Shown here piece by piece: positions 1 through 11,255 of a stretch of DNA of 64,000 nucleotides. The notes under the pieces were generated by a model, which saw only the letters and a list, made by a program, of their open reading frames with translations, was not told where the DNA came from and did not search any database. The first letter of the stretch is position 1. Each line of letters starts with the position of its first letter. A program made the position numbers and the translations under genes. Origin of the DNA: Arion vulgaris (taxonomy: Eukaryota; Mollusca; Gastropoda; Stylommatophora; Arionidae); contig CM036765.1 in the NCBI GenBank assembly GCA_020796225.1, positions 32,826,066 through 32,890,065 of the forward strand, read 5' to 3'.

Positions 1-288
1 TAAATATTATAGCTCATTTTATTAATTGCTTTACATACATTATGAAAATTAATTCATTTCAAATAATAAAAGTGAGATAGAAAGATTAATACTGAAATCT
101 TTCCGAAGATTTCTTTTTTTTATATTTGTGAAATAAAGTTATCCTGATGAAAGATCTGGTTTCAGTAAAACACAAGAAATGCATATTAAGCAGAGACAAG
201 GTGATATGGTTTAGATATATATCTCTGCTGGAGAGAGCAAAACATGTCCTTATCAATCATGGAACTGATATATAAGCATCATTAGAAT

Positions 289-1190
289 CAGTGGCGGCTC
301 GTAGCTAAAATTAGTGGGGGTGCTGCTTCAGAAAATTTGTAGCCATTGTTTTAATATTGTGTAAAATGAAACAAACATATAAAAAGGAAATTTATATATA
401 AAACTTGATAAAATTCTAAACAAAATTAATATTTTTTATTTACTAATAGCCTCAATTGTTACAGTTCAAGCTTGATCATTCGTTTAAAACCGAAATCCAT
501 TATTTTTGTTTTACTTTCCAAAATTAATAATTTTCTCATTAATCTGGATAATTGTTTAGTACATTTCTCTCCATTGCAAGCACTGCAAGTGCACTTAGTC
601 TTTCAGTGTTCATAGTGGCTCCTTAGAAAAGTTTTTATTGCTTTTTGTGTTGAAAAGCAGCATTCTGCCTCTGATGTTGTCATGGAAATTGTCAAAGGGA
701 TTTTTATGTGAGGAGGCCATGTTTAAATTATTAAAATTATCTGTAAAATAAAATAACTGAAATAAAGCTATGAATTAAATAGAGTAGCTGGAAGCATGAT
801 ATTCATTTACACTTTATCACATTAAAAAATATGGTACATGATTTTTATGCACAACACTGGCTAAGTAAAAAAAAGAAATACTACCTTACACTTGCACATC
901 ATGGTCGGCACTGCACAAGTGACAATGCCAGAGCTCTCTTTACCCAGTGTGCAGTTTCTTATCTTGGTCAAAAATATGCACAACAGCCAAACACTGCATT
1001 GTTGGAATTGTGAAGAGCAGTTCCGTACATAGATTTTTTTTTATTTCACGAACTAGGCATGGCTACCGACATTAAGTTTGAGGATTATATAATGTACAAT
1101 TAAGACTCATTATATTGAATGGTATCTATAATATTGAGAGAAAATATGGAGTGCTGCAGTTCCGCAGCGCCTATACATGAGTTGCCACTG
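289..1190 (-). mobile_element. Decayed hAT DNA transposon with 8-bp target duplication
   Basis: The element starts CAGTGGCGGCTCGTAG and ends ATGAGTTGCCACTG, an imperfect terminal inverted repeat (CAGTGGC, two variable bases, CTC). It is flanked by a perfect 8-bp direct repeat ATTAGAAT at 281-288 and 1191-1198, the duplication length expected of hAT elements. The minus strand carries the remains of a hAT transposase C-terminus near 541-701, so this is a shrunken copy of an autonomous element and not a short miniature element. At about 900 bp it is far below the 2.5-4 kb of active hATs and cannot move itself. Confidence 0.85.
541..701 (-). pseudogene. hAT transposase C-terminal dimerisation domain, frameshifted
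   Basis: Reading the minus strand downward from about 700, one frame gives IPLTISMTTSEAECCFS followed by KAIKTFLRS. This matches the hAT C-terminal dimerisation signature (TTASAERSFS...RIKTYLR). The match then continues in another frame as TERLSALAVLAMERNVL and meets a stop. One frameshift and loss of everything upstream show it is dead. It lies inside the hAT inverted repeats and shares their orientation, which ties the protein fragment to the element. Confidence 0.8.
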
Positions 1191-1198
1191 ATTAGAAT

Positions 1199-2640
1199 AT
1201 TTATTGTTAAATACTACTAGAATGAAATCAATGGTAAGATACTCATATTTGAATGTTTGCGAGTTTCCATCCACCACATTTGAAATGATGCTAAGCTATC
1301 TTGTATGTTGTAAAAAATGAAAATCATATACATATGTAGTATGTTGGTCCAATTTATATGTTTTTGCAAATTCAATAAAGTATATATAATAAATGGTCCT
1401 AAAAATATGATAAAACATATATTATGTAATAACAATTTCATGGTGTAAGTTACGTAATGCACATTCATATAAAAGATAATATAGTAAATCAAAACAATCT
1501 AAACACAGCAAAAAATTGTTAACAAGCTACATCATAGTAGTAGTATAATTGACTGTCATTTATAAATGCATGTGCTTATTCACTACTACACAAGAACATA
1601 AACAAAGTACTTGACGAAATCAGATGTGCTGGGCAGAAAAATTTCAGCTTCACTGTAAATTAGAAACCCAATGTACTTACACTCACATCACCAAAAGTGG
1701 TTTATAAGTGGTTATTCTATAGCAAAAACCGATATCATAGAGCCTGTGAAATTCATCTCACAAAGAAACCATCCTAAGTTCCTCGATTAAAGTTATAGTA
1801 TTCATCATTCATACACTTCATTTCCGCCTGTATGTTATAGGGTTCAAAAAGGAGCAAAAAATAATAGCACTGCAACCTACTATAATATCAACCTTTCATG
1901 TTCAAAAATACATCCAACAACTATAGTGTTGTTGTTGTAGCAGTGGTGTAGCCAATACTGTGTTTCTACAACTTCTGTCTTAAGTTTTATTTATAAAATC
2001 TATTAGTTACTTTTCTTTCTTCATTACATTCAACTGTTCAGTATTTTCTCTCTACTGCTTTCTGATCGTTACAACAGCAGCCACAATGTGAACTTTCCTT
2101 TTCTCATAATAAGTACCAACTCACACAAACATATATGGACAGTTTCTTCCTGATGACATGTACCATACTGGCTGACACAGTCAATAACAGACCCCAATAA
2201 TCTTTTATCGATAGTGATGTGTACCTGATGTGTTAACTTTTTTCATGTGATGATTATTAAGCTATTCAGTAACTTCTCTTTATCGCCCTATGTCTCCTCC
2301 ATTTTTTTACATCGTTATGATGTTGTCCTTTGTTTTCTGCATTAGCTCAAGAATAACCACTTATAAACCACTTTTTGAGGCTCAAGAAAATGAGCGTATA
2401 GTGAGTTGTGCTGAAGTTGCGATATTTTCAATTTCGATCAAGGACATTCCTTTACAGCATGTACTTCAACCTCCTCTTCTCATTTTATGTACAGAAAAAT
2501 GATGACCAACTCATCCCTGATATACTACTAATACTAAAAAATGGAACGTATACAGCTGAATCCACTTTTAATGAAATCGGCAATACCTATAATCTTGATA
2601 TAACATTTCTTTTAATCCCTTAATTTGTTTCTTCTTTGTC
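1199..2640. other. No gene recognised
   Basis: AT-rich unique-looking DNA. Short open frames occur on both strands, but none shows a recognisable domain, codon bias or splice context. Confidence 0.6.
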
Positions 2641-2651
2641 ATATATCTTCT

Positions 2652-2812
2652 TCTGCATTCGACCGCTATGAATTCAGATGTAGCCATGGTACCTGGGATA
2701 GCGCTTCTGACTGATTTTTGTGTGAAAGCCTGCTTACCGTTTTATGGGCATCCCTCACCTTGAAGGCGGGCTTTTCCAACTTCAGAGGCGTCATTTATCT
2801 TTATAAAATCTT
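2652..2812 (-). mobile_element. SINE-D copy
   Basis: The reverse complement ends in ...TGAATTCATAGCGG... and GAAGAAG. Its body contains a match to AAATCAGTCAGAAGCGC and to the segment about AAGGAAAGCAGGC. The same order of blocks recurs at 31775-31890, 32528-32690 and 39112-39268 on the minus strand and at 37848-37983 on the plus strand. No clear pol III A and B boxes were identified, so the classification rests on recurrence, size and the shared GAAGAAG tail. Confidence 0.65.
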
Positions 2813-2879
2813 CTACATCAAAATCTACTAGTCGACTCTAACAAAGATTTCAAAGCTATATGACTGAAATGTAGAAAGA

Positions 2880-3580
2880 TATATGACAAAAATGCTCATT
2901 ATATGCGGGTGGGTAGAGGCACAGCTGATGAGGGAGCAGGACATGGGGGGAAGGATGAAGAGAGGGTTTTGTGCTAAGAACAGAAAAGTGGTAGTGTGTT
3001 TAGGTGGATGTCTGAGACTACGCTATCTGTACAGTAAAACTAAAGACCAGTCGACTTTCATTCTAACTACTAATGGAAAACTAGGCCTGCCTCCAAACAC
3101 AAGTGTGTTGCATCCATGTGACAAAAGCATAAGTTAAGCACTCAAAATGCTTTACAGGAAGAGTTCTGAAAATAAAATTCTCTGTCATCGAGACCGACAG
3201 AAACTCTGACAACCATCCAAATTTTATTTGACTTGATGTACTGACTATGGCTACTGCCATATAGAATGATGTAAAAATAGACACCATCAAAAAATGTTTT
3301 CTTTACCACCTACATCAGCTGTTGATCACACAGACTTCGATAACCTGTGTGAGAAACATTGCTCTACATCAGAAGAACTTTCAACACAAAACATTGCACA
3401 AAAGTTCTTGGGGGGAAAGTAACTGCTGAGAAAAAAAGAGGAGACTGGAAGTCCCGCTCTCATGATACCAACCAAAGCAGTCTTTCTATGAATTGAGATC
3501 CTGCGGATGTTTTTTATGAGTAGTCAACAGATCGACTACTCAGCAGCATTGACAAAACTCAACTCTGTTGAGAACCTAAT
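2880..3580. other. No gene recognised
   Basis: Short overlapping open frames on both strands have no family resemblance. Nothing further is seen here. Confidence 0.5.
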
Positions 3581-3596
3581 AGATGATTTCATCACT

Positions 3597-3841
3597 CGCC
3601 CGAGTGGTTACCGGGCCCAAATTTGGGGTGTAAAGAATAGAACCACTGTTACCTGCCACGCATGTCGTAAGGCGACTAAGGAGGTTTGGCTGAAATCGGA
3701 TGTACATGTCCTAAACGTGTAGAAACCTATGCGTTTAGGGGCCTACAAACCAATGTGCAACGTATACACGTTCTTGGCAAAGATCAAATCATATCACAAA
3801 GAGTGATTAAAATTGGTCATAAGAACAAAGCAAAGAAAAGA
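3597..3841 (+). mobile_element. SINE-A copy, near full length
   Basis: The copy begins CGCCCGAGTGGTTACCGGG, a head resembling the A box and D arm of tRNA-Ser/Leu. It runs through the family body to a purine tail of repeated GAA/AAG. It is flanked by a perfect 11-bp direct repeat ATTTCATCACT at 3586-3596 and 3842-3852, which fixes both ends and shows LINE-type retroposition. No coding capacity is expected; short open frames over it are shadows. Confidence 0.88.
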
Positions 3842-3852
3842 ATTTCATCACT

Positions 3853-5125
3853 TAAACAAAGGACAAACAACTATTCCTTTAAACTCAGACGTGTTTCAGT
3901 AAAAAGGGCAGATGAGAAACAAAGGTTCAGGGACTCCTCTTATCTTAAGTACAGCTTATCTCAGTATTTTTGTTAGTTCCTCTACATTATCAGTCAAAAA
4001 TTAAATACAAAAGTATTTTTTAAAAACCATACTTAATCTTGTTTTTACAGTGTTTCACTTACATTCATGCTGTAACCAAATTTATGACAAGCAACTATAT
4101 TACAAATGTCAGATGAAACAGTGCATATTTGGTATTATAAGTGGCAATTCATAATAGTTGGCATGTAAGGTACTATAAGATGTAGTGCTGCCACATTTCT
4201 GGAAACTTTGTGCTTATACCTGTTAAGAAAGAGGGAGGGGAAAAATGTAAAACATGAGCTCATAAAAGATGACAAATATCACTCAATTTCTGGAAATTTT
4301 AGTGTAAGATTGTTTAACAGATCTAACAAGAGTACTTTGCTTATGTAACTTAAAAAAATTGACAAATATCACGCACTATTGTTTGGTGAAATTTTACAGT
4401 TTGCTTTTCCAATTTTTTTTTTTACGCTATAAAGTACGTGTAGCTACATGGAATTATATTTTAGTAAACAACAAATACATCCGTCAGAACAAAAAGAACA
4501 ACCATTATTTCAAACTATCATTATTCTACTGATTTAATAATAACAATATTTTTAAATATACAGTAAGCTCTCAAATATGCAAATCACATTTTTTTTAAAA
4601 ACTTGATTTTGACAATGAAATAAATTAATAATTTTTCACAAAGTGTTGGATTTATAAAATGCTTGCATAATACATTTATATATAGTAGAAATCAAAAACA
4701 GATGTAACAAAGTAGATCAACTTATTGGGCAAATGGAACCAATACTGAATAAATACGTGTCAATGGACATAATATGAGCACTTATATAACACAATTTTTC
4801 TCAGACACTGGAACGAGTTCGAAAATTAGGCGTTACGTTTGGACATGCCAGACAGTGTCATCTTCGTGGTAGAGAGAGAAGATAAAGTAATCAACTTCTC
4901 ATGGGTAAGGTGAGCAAATGTACTTTGGGGTGGCTGCTGCAGCGGAGGACAGAACACGAATGGGAATGTCCAATGTGCTATGACGTCGATTGCATAACGT
5001 AACAATTTTTCTCCTAACCCTGTACTACGAATGGATGATGACAGCAAAAGACGTTTTAAAAGTTGCCATGAAATAAATAAGAATCTCAAGGAGTATACTC
5101 AATGTATCAAAAACAGAGTAAATAC
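3853..5125. other. No gene recognised
   Basis: AT-rich DNA. A short segment near 4830-5030 resembles material near 13130-13290 and 15950-16060 (phrases such as AGTGCTGTGACGTC and its decayed forms), so it may be an old low-copy repeat. No protein signature is visible. Confidence 0.5.
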
Positions 5126-5129
5126 ACTC

Positions 5130-5224
5130 TTGGCAGGTGGTGTCTCATTTCTTCCTACAGGGGCAGAACGATATGGGGAACACGGTGCAATGAAGTCAAT
5201 CACTTGCATATAAACCCTTTTTTA
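5130..5224 (+). mobile_element. SINE-F 3' fragment
   Basis: The segment GGTGCAATGAAG followed by ATAAACCCTTTTTT and the preceding GGGGCAGAACGATATGGGG align with the 3' half of the complete SINE-F copy at 17051-17294. The tRNA-like head is missing, as expected from 5' truncation. Confidence 0.6.
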
Positions 5225-5607
5225 AACGGCAGAGATACAAATGAAAAAAAATGAGATGATATGAAACAGGAAAATAAACTACGAAAATACTGATTGAGTT
5301 TAACATCACAACACTAAATAAAGTCAACAATAGAACTAACAGACTTTCACAATCTACATAGTTACTGAAGCAAGGATTTGTGGCTAAATCCACTGAAAAA
5401 TTACAAATACACTATTTGCAGATGACTAAGCTAAGAAATAAGATAAAATGTGGTGAATCTAACCAGTGAGCAACATGAATCATCAACATACAGACACACT
5501 TTGTTATCTGTTGTGATCAAGAATGAGCACCTATGAGTCTTCAGAGTACCTAAAACTCTGTCCTGAATATAGTGGTATGGAATCTGTCAACTAAAAATTT
5601 TAGATTT

Positions 5608-5857
5608 CGCCGAGTGGTTACCGGGGCCCAAAGTTGGGGTGTAAAGAATAGAACAACTGTAACTTGCCATGCATGCCGTAAGAGGCGACTAAGGAGGTTA
5701 GGCTGAAATCGGATGCATGTGTCCTAAGCGTGTAAAAGTATACACGTTTAGGAGCCTACCAAACCAATGTGCAACGTATACATGTTCTTGGCAAAGATCA
5801 AACATATCACAAAGAGTGATTAAAATTGGTCGTAAAGAACGAGCGCAAAGAAGAAGA
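5608..5857 (+). mobile_element. SINE-A copy inserted next to LINE remains
   Basis: A full-length copy from CGCCGAGTGGTTACCGGGG to AAAGAAGAAGA. The DNA immediately downstream is an RNase H-bearing LINE fragment in the same orientation. No exact target duplication was identified, so the right edge is approximate. Confidence 0.82.
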
Positions 5858-6434
5858 TATTGACTAACTTGTAACATCACATCAAAATAACTCTACAATG
5901 GGATCCTAGACATTCAAATGCACCTCAAAATGATAAAGCAGACAGGTTGGCTAAGAAGGGGTCAACCCAAGAACAATAAGTTACAGAAACAACTCTCCAT
6001 ACAGCAATGCAAATCCTACAAATAATAAAGAAAGAAATTTGACTGAACAGATGGGAGACACAGGAAGAGAGGCCTACAGACAGATGGCCAACCCAAACCT
6101 CAAAGACAACATCAACTACCTTACAATTAGAGTAGAGTCAATTTTTCGACTCCAACCACCACATATAGCAATAAATAACCACATGAGCAGAATTCAACCA
6201 CAACACACTCCAGCTGCCAGCTGTGTGCACATCATCATGAAATCATTCACTACCACCTCTTCAGATTCCAAGTGCTGGATGATGTCAGGAACATCCTTCT
6301 TCCTTCAAGACCATATAAATGGAACACACTGTACTGAACAAAAGAACAACTTATAAACACATGCAGATACCATTACATAGCATTGGGTCAAAGGGCAAGA
6401 ACCCAAGTGCCACTGGATCATTGAAGAAGAAGAA
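5858..6434 (+). mobile_element. LINE 3' fragment: RNase H end and GAAGAAGAAG tail
   Basis: Translation near the start reads TLQWDP followed closely by NDKADRLAKKGS, matching the RNase H end of the better copy at 24140-26048 (TLQWVPSHCGVPGNEKADKLAKKG). Stops and frameshifts are frequent. The fragment ends ATTGAAGAAGAAGAATTC, giving the LINE family the same tail as SINE-A, -B, -C and -D. This supports the proposal that this LINE supplies their retroposition machinery. Confidence 0.7.
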
Positions 6435-6985
6435 TTCAACTAATAAATAAAACTTACTTATTTTATCTGTGTTTTTTTCTTTCTTTGCGACCTTTACGAG
6501 AAGGGTAATCATGGGAAAATTTAATTGGTTGTAATGATTGCTGACTTCCTGAGACAGCTGTACTTGTTACAGATTCCTCCACCTGAAGCAAGCAATAACA
6601 AATGAACAATTATAACAATAATCAATGATAACAGCCCACAGACAAAACAACGTTCTGATGTCACAATGGAGACGACTACCACAAAGTGAATACCTGGGAT
6701 AAAAACAGAAACAGCCAAATGAACCATTTATATCAAAGTGCACTAAAAAACCATTTACTTTGATATTTAACTGTCAGTGGATGTTCAATGTGCAGAATTT
6801 GAACCATCTAATTCATGTCAGATAGGACTAGACACTTTACCTCAGTCACACTGAGGACAGATATCTCTGTAAATGTGTCTTATGTTTTGTTCAAACGAAA
6901 AGTGATAATGAACTGAGAAACTTTAGTGTGGAAGGTCAGTGCTTTCTACTCTAGGGTGATTCCCCCATAGTCACATCTTTGTTCT
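6435..6985. other. No gene recognised
   Basis: AT-rich DNA without a recognisable domain or repeat boundary. Confidence 0.5.
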
Positions 6986-6987
6986 AC

Positions 6988-7090
6988 TTCTTGTTCACTC
7001 TACATCAACCTCTTGTTAAACCACTCTTTGCGGTCTGTATGTGATTTGCACTTTAGGCACCTACCAGACCAGTTTTTACTTGGACTTTTC
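6988..7090 (-). mobile_element. SINE-B-type 3' tail fragment
   Basis: The minus strand carries the tail block shared by SINE-B copies (tail motif ...CACAAAGAGTGGTTAACAAGTGGTCGATATGGAGCG in decayed form, then AAGAAG). The 5' part is not SINE-B-like, so this is either a truncated or a variant family member. Confidence 0.5.
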
Positions 7091-8095
7091 CAAAATTGCA
7101 GACAAAAAAAAACTGACCTAAGGGAGTCTTATCTAATTAGTCATATCTAAAGAAACATAACCCTGACAGTAACATCAGGGAATAAAAGTAAAAACATGTC
7201 CTCATAATATCCCACTGGAGATATAACGAAGAGATGAAGAATATAATCAGTCAGGAAAATGCAGGACATATTAACGCAACAAATGCTTGTCTATTGAGAA
7301 GACAAAAATTTTGTGTTATATACCATACGTTCAATACTGACATACATGGAAGTGAATTTTGGACAATAAACAAACAGTAACAGGCAAGAATGAAGTACAG
7401 GTAGTATGAAGAACTTGTGGTATAACATAAACACCAAAACAAAAGTAAAACTTCTGAGGACATGAATTTTTTCTATGGCAACACATCAATGTGAATCATG
7501 AACCAACACACAACCATTAACACTTTGCTGACCAGCAATAATGGGGCAATACTGTCTCCCACTACCAAGGGTGTTTGCAGTTTTCTTACAAAATGAGTGT
7601 TTTTAAAATTAAATTCATTAAAAAATTGTTAAGTGACATACCGTTTCAAAATTTTCTGAGCACCATTATGAATGGTTGTTACATCCGAAAAAAATTTTCT
7701 ATGTAAATTAGTCGCATGATCATGGGGCGGCCATCTTGATTTTGTATGGCTATTTATAGAAATTATAGAATATGTTTTAAAACCAAATATTTTTCCTAGT
7801 TTTTAGTGAGTTTGTTCAATTTCAGGGCAATAAAATGATAGGGACATTGTTGTCGATGAATAAAACAAGCTAATTTTGAGTACTGGTTTAACGATTGACA
7901 ACATATTTCAACATAAAAACATAAGTTTGAATAAAATGGAAAACATTTTATTTTCTTTTGAGTGTATTGTGTTTATGCGGCATCTCACAATGAGTGTTTG
8001 TGAATGTTAAATGAATAAACTACCTCTAGTCATAGTCTTATCTGCTTCCTTCATGACCTGGGGTTTAGATTGTAGCTGTATGCTTCTGCATGAGT
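7091..8095. other. No gene recognised
   Basis: AT-rich DNA. It may include the flank of the piggyBac remnant that follows, but no inverted repeats or TTAA duplication were located. Confidence 0.45.
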
Positions 8096-8099
8096 CTTT

Positions 8100-8850
8100 G
8101 CAGGGAACGTTGATAATCCTCAACTGTGTGGTATAACTTGAAGCAGGGTGTCAAGCATAGAGGTAAACATTGAAATCTGGCAGCATATGCAAGTCAGGGT
8201 TCTTTTCCTGCAGCCGTACACAATTTACAGTCTAGTTTGTACCTTGGGTTTACATATTTTTCAATGAAATGGCACTCACTAAATCATGATCTTGTGGTCA
8301 TGAAGGCATCACATTTCGTTGAAGAATAGCAGGTTCAAGAAAAGCAATACTGACATCCTGCCTAAACTTCTTTGCTGTGATAGTTGTGGAGTTTGCAGTG
8401 TTGTTGCTTATGTGCCAATTGAACTGAGCAGTTTCAGCTATGAAATGATGTAATAGTAGGTACCACTAATAGAATCTGTGTGGGTTGGTTAACACCCCTC
8501 ATACTTTTATTGTATTTTTCTGTGAGTACTGGCTTCTTGGTTATTATGAATTTTCAGACTGTCTTGTCCATAACACCATTGGAGTGAACGGTAGATATGA
8601 GGTTAACTCTTTTAGTTTCATGCCAGGTAACTGCCAGCATGAATTTATCTTATGTCGCACAAAACACAGGTTGATCTGCCGTGTTAATTTCAGTTGCTTT
8701 TCTTCAGGAAAATGATTCCTGGTTTGAGATACTGTTACACATGCACCTATCTGCATTTCTTTCAGCTCTTGAAATAAAGCTGGGATTGAATGCAAAACTG
8801 TTACAGTAGAGTATATATCCTTTGTTTTTGTATCCATAAATAAGATCTTT
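8100..8850 (-). pseudogene. piggyBac-type transposase remnant
   Basis: Minus-strand frames read, in order, ALFQELKEMQIGACVTV and EEKQLKLTRQ, then in the next frame VNLISTVHSNGVMDKTV and KPVLTEKYNKSMRGVNQ. Near 8116-8262 follows a cysteine-rich end with CKLC, FQCLPLCLTPCFKLYHT. These are landmarks of piggyBac transposases: the LISTVH segment, the YN..M.GV(D/N)..D/TQ segment, and the C-terminal cysteine-rich domain ending CxxPCFxxYHT. Catalytic aspartates further upstream were not traced with confidence. Frame changes and in-frame stops, including one after DKTV, make it non-functional. Weaker similarity may extend to about 9060. The element's inverted repeats were not found. Confidence 0.75.
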
Positions 8851-9330
8851 CACAACCTTGGATGCAACACAATCTTAGACGATACCTAACACAATCTTAA
8901 TTATTACATCAGTAGTCTGAGACTGCTGGTTTACAACACATACCCATACCAATCTGAAGGCACCCTATGAATCCATAAATTTCAAATGCACCACAAGTAC
9001 ACAAGTCTGATCACAAGTAAGATTTTTGTACATGACACTTCATGTGTACTGATATTTGTGATTTTCACGGTGCCTATTCACTTCATCAGTGATCAGTATC
9101 AGGAAAAAGAAGCTTGAAAGAAATCAATGGGCATGATATACCCAGTTGCGTCTGACGTGACACGTCAGTCACACGTTATTCGTATAGAAGAATTCCCGTT
9201 CTAATGTTTGGCTGTTTATATATCACAATAGAATGATAAAAACGGCTTAAGAACGATTGCAAGAGAGAGAGTATAGAAGAATAATGTCAAGCTCAAATAG
9301 TTCATTTTGAGGACTATTACTGCACCTCCA

Positions 9331-9588
9331 CGCCCGTGTGGTGCCAGGACCGTTTCAAGGAAGCAAAGAATGGTACCACTGCAACCTACAATGCATGTCG
9401 TAAGATGCGACTGATGTAGGCCCTAGGGATGCTACCCTAGTAAATAAATAGCAGCACAGAAATCAGATGTGCTGGCCTACTTGTAGGCGCATAACAGGCA
9501 CAACGTACAATCGCTCTTAGGCTCGGATCACATACAAATCGCTCAGAGTGGTTGACAAGTGGTCGATGTGGAGCGTTCGAAGAAGAAG
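9331..9588 (+). mobile_element. SINE-B copy, full length
   Basis: The copy starts CGCCCGTGTGGTGCCAGG and ends GGAGCGTTCGAAGAAGAAG. It is bounded by a 12-bp direct repeat with one mismatch, ACTGCACCTCCA at 9319-9330 and ACTGCATCTCCA at 9589-9600. Characteristic blocks in order are a head similar to SINE-A, the segment around CTACCCTAGTAAATAAA, TGTGCTGGCCTACTTGTAG, and a tail block shared with SINE-A. Confidence 0.88.
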
Positions 9589-10194
9589 ACTGCATCTCCA
9601 AAGATTATTTACATGTGCAATTCTGTTCTGGTCTCTTGTACCACGCCCACTTCTTACTTCAGATGCACCAACATCAACCCTATCGTGTAATCTAACATGT
9701 TTGTCACATGGAACATTATTCACCTATATCTTTCTGCTTAACCTTGCGGTATCACTTTCGTAACAATATTCGCTGGCAGAGTCAGAATCATCTATGTTAT
9801 AAGTCTAGTTTATGTTATCAGACATGATAAAAACGCAGGAAGTGTACTTGTAACAAAAATAACTAATTTTTCATGAAAACATTGTTTCAATCAGGTCTAA
9901 CTTTCAATATCGCGGGTGCAGCCATTTTGGAATAATAAAATAACCAGATGATGCGTGATCACTAAAGTTATTGATACTGTCATCTGTTTGCATTCAACAT
10001 ATTCGAAATTCGTCGAAGTTGGTCAGCAAAATGTTAAAGACGAAATTGAATCTTTTAAAACAAAGTACAAACTATGAAGAGGCAAAGAGATTTGTCAAAA
10101 GAAAATAAGCGATGAAGTTGGGCAACAACATCAGGGCCACCAGACAAAATTTCCATATTAGCAGTTCAACAGAAAAAGCAAATCGTAATATTCA

Positions 10195-10600
10195 GATGTT
10201 GCACAGGCCACAACAGACTGAGATACCAGTTTTTCAATAAGCTAAAAGTTCAAATTTCTGATGAGTGTGACAATTGCTCTGGCAAAATGACTTCTGAACA
10301 TCTTTTATAAAAAAAGCGTATGGTGAGCTGAGAAGACTGATATGCCACCAGTGCCATTGAATGCAAATTTTTTGGAAATCTCACCAACTGAGGCAGACCA
10401 CTGCTTTCTGGAAACATATTCAAGTATCGAGAGAGAGAAACATATTCAAGTTGACATCTGAGAGTGAACGAAGAAGAAACTGCTACAGATAAAATTCTTA
10501 GAAAGACCTGGACAAAGAGGACAAATACAGACCAACAATACATGAACATCAAGAAATATTGACACACATAGTAAGAAGTTTCAGAAAATGCAATATTTTA
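10195..10600 (+). mobile_element. LINE fragment downstream of RNase H
   Basis: The translation HNRLRYQFFNKLKVQ and SDECDNCSGKMTSEHLL matches the segment after RNase H in I/Jockey-like LINEs. There the order is a GHNRL motif, a Cys pair, then a T(S/E)EH(V/L)L motif, as in the better copy at about 25780-25900. The frame is broken downstream. It is interrupted on its right by the SINE-E insertion. Confidence 0.65.
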
Positions 10601-10611
10601 GGACAAATAAT

Positions 10612-10820
10612 GCCCGTCTGCCCAGCGTGTTCGTAGCGCGTTGGACTACGGATAACTATCCCTGTGTGTGCGGGTTCAATTCGCGGGATGGCAGAAAAAG
10701 CCACAGATTCCCCAGATTTACGGTGTTCGTGGCACCGAACCGAAGGGTTACGATGTCCATGGCAGCGAGCCGAAGAGCTGAAAAGCTCAAGTGCTTCTGG
10801 ATCGGGAAAAAAAAAAAAAA
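10612..10820 (+). mobile_element. SINE-E, tRNA-derived with poly-A tail
   Basis: A head starting GCCCGTCTGCCCAGCG contains an A-box-like GTAGCGCGTTGGACTA and a B-box-like GGGTTCAATTC. The body ends in a run of A. A perfect 11-bp duplication GGACAAATAAT flanks it at 10601-10611 and 10821-10831. A second copy in opposite orientation lies at 51932-52131. The tail is poly-A and not GAAGAAG, so this family probably uses a different LINE from SINE-A to -D. Confidence 0.88.
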
Positions 10821-10831
10821 GGACAAATAAT

Positions 10832-11130
10832 ACACAAGAAAACTCTGAATCCCAAAGAGATATGGTTTCAAGAAGAGTATTAAAATGTCCATGGACAGCT
10901 GAAAGGATTAATCAAATATAAATGTGCTGGAAGAGATCAATGAAAAAATAAACCTTCTAACAAACATCCAAAAGATATAGTTTATCTTATATTTGATCAT
11001 ATAACACTAATTACAATAAGTAACAGTAATACTAATAATGTGAGATAGGGTTGGAAAATCCTTTGTTTATCATTGTGCCAGCTAGAAAAATTACGAGGAA
11101 GAAAGATGACAGAGAGAAGACACTAACACT
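10832..11130. other. No gene recognised
   Basis: AT-rich flank, possibly the continuation of the LINE fragment split by SINE-E. No clear domain. Confidence 0.4.
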
Positions 11131-11134
11131 GATT

Positions 11135-11255
11135 GATAGATCAACATTGCACTTTGTTGAATTATGAATAACCACCACTGTTCTAGTCTCTGTACATTCC
11201 TACACAAAAAGATCTCAGCAGTGCACAAGCTCTGTAGCACCGGCGAGGGTACATA
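11135..11255 (-). mobile_element. SINE-H 3' fragment
   Basis: It shares GATCTCAGCAGTGCACAAGC and CTGTAGCACCGGCGAGGGT with the SINE-H copies at 51075-51512 and 19411-20095. Further weak similarity (ATAGGACTAGG near 11610) suggests a broken, older copy may extend to about 11650. Confidence 0.6.
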
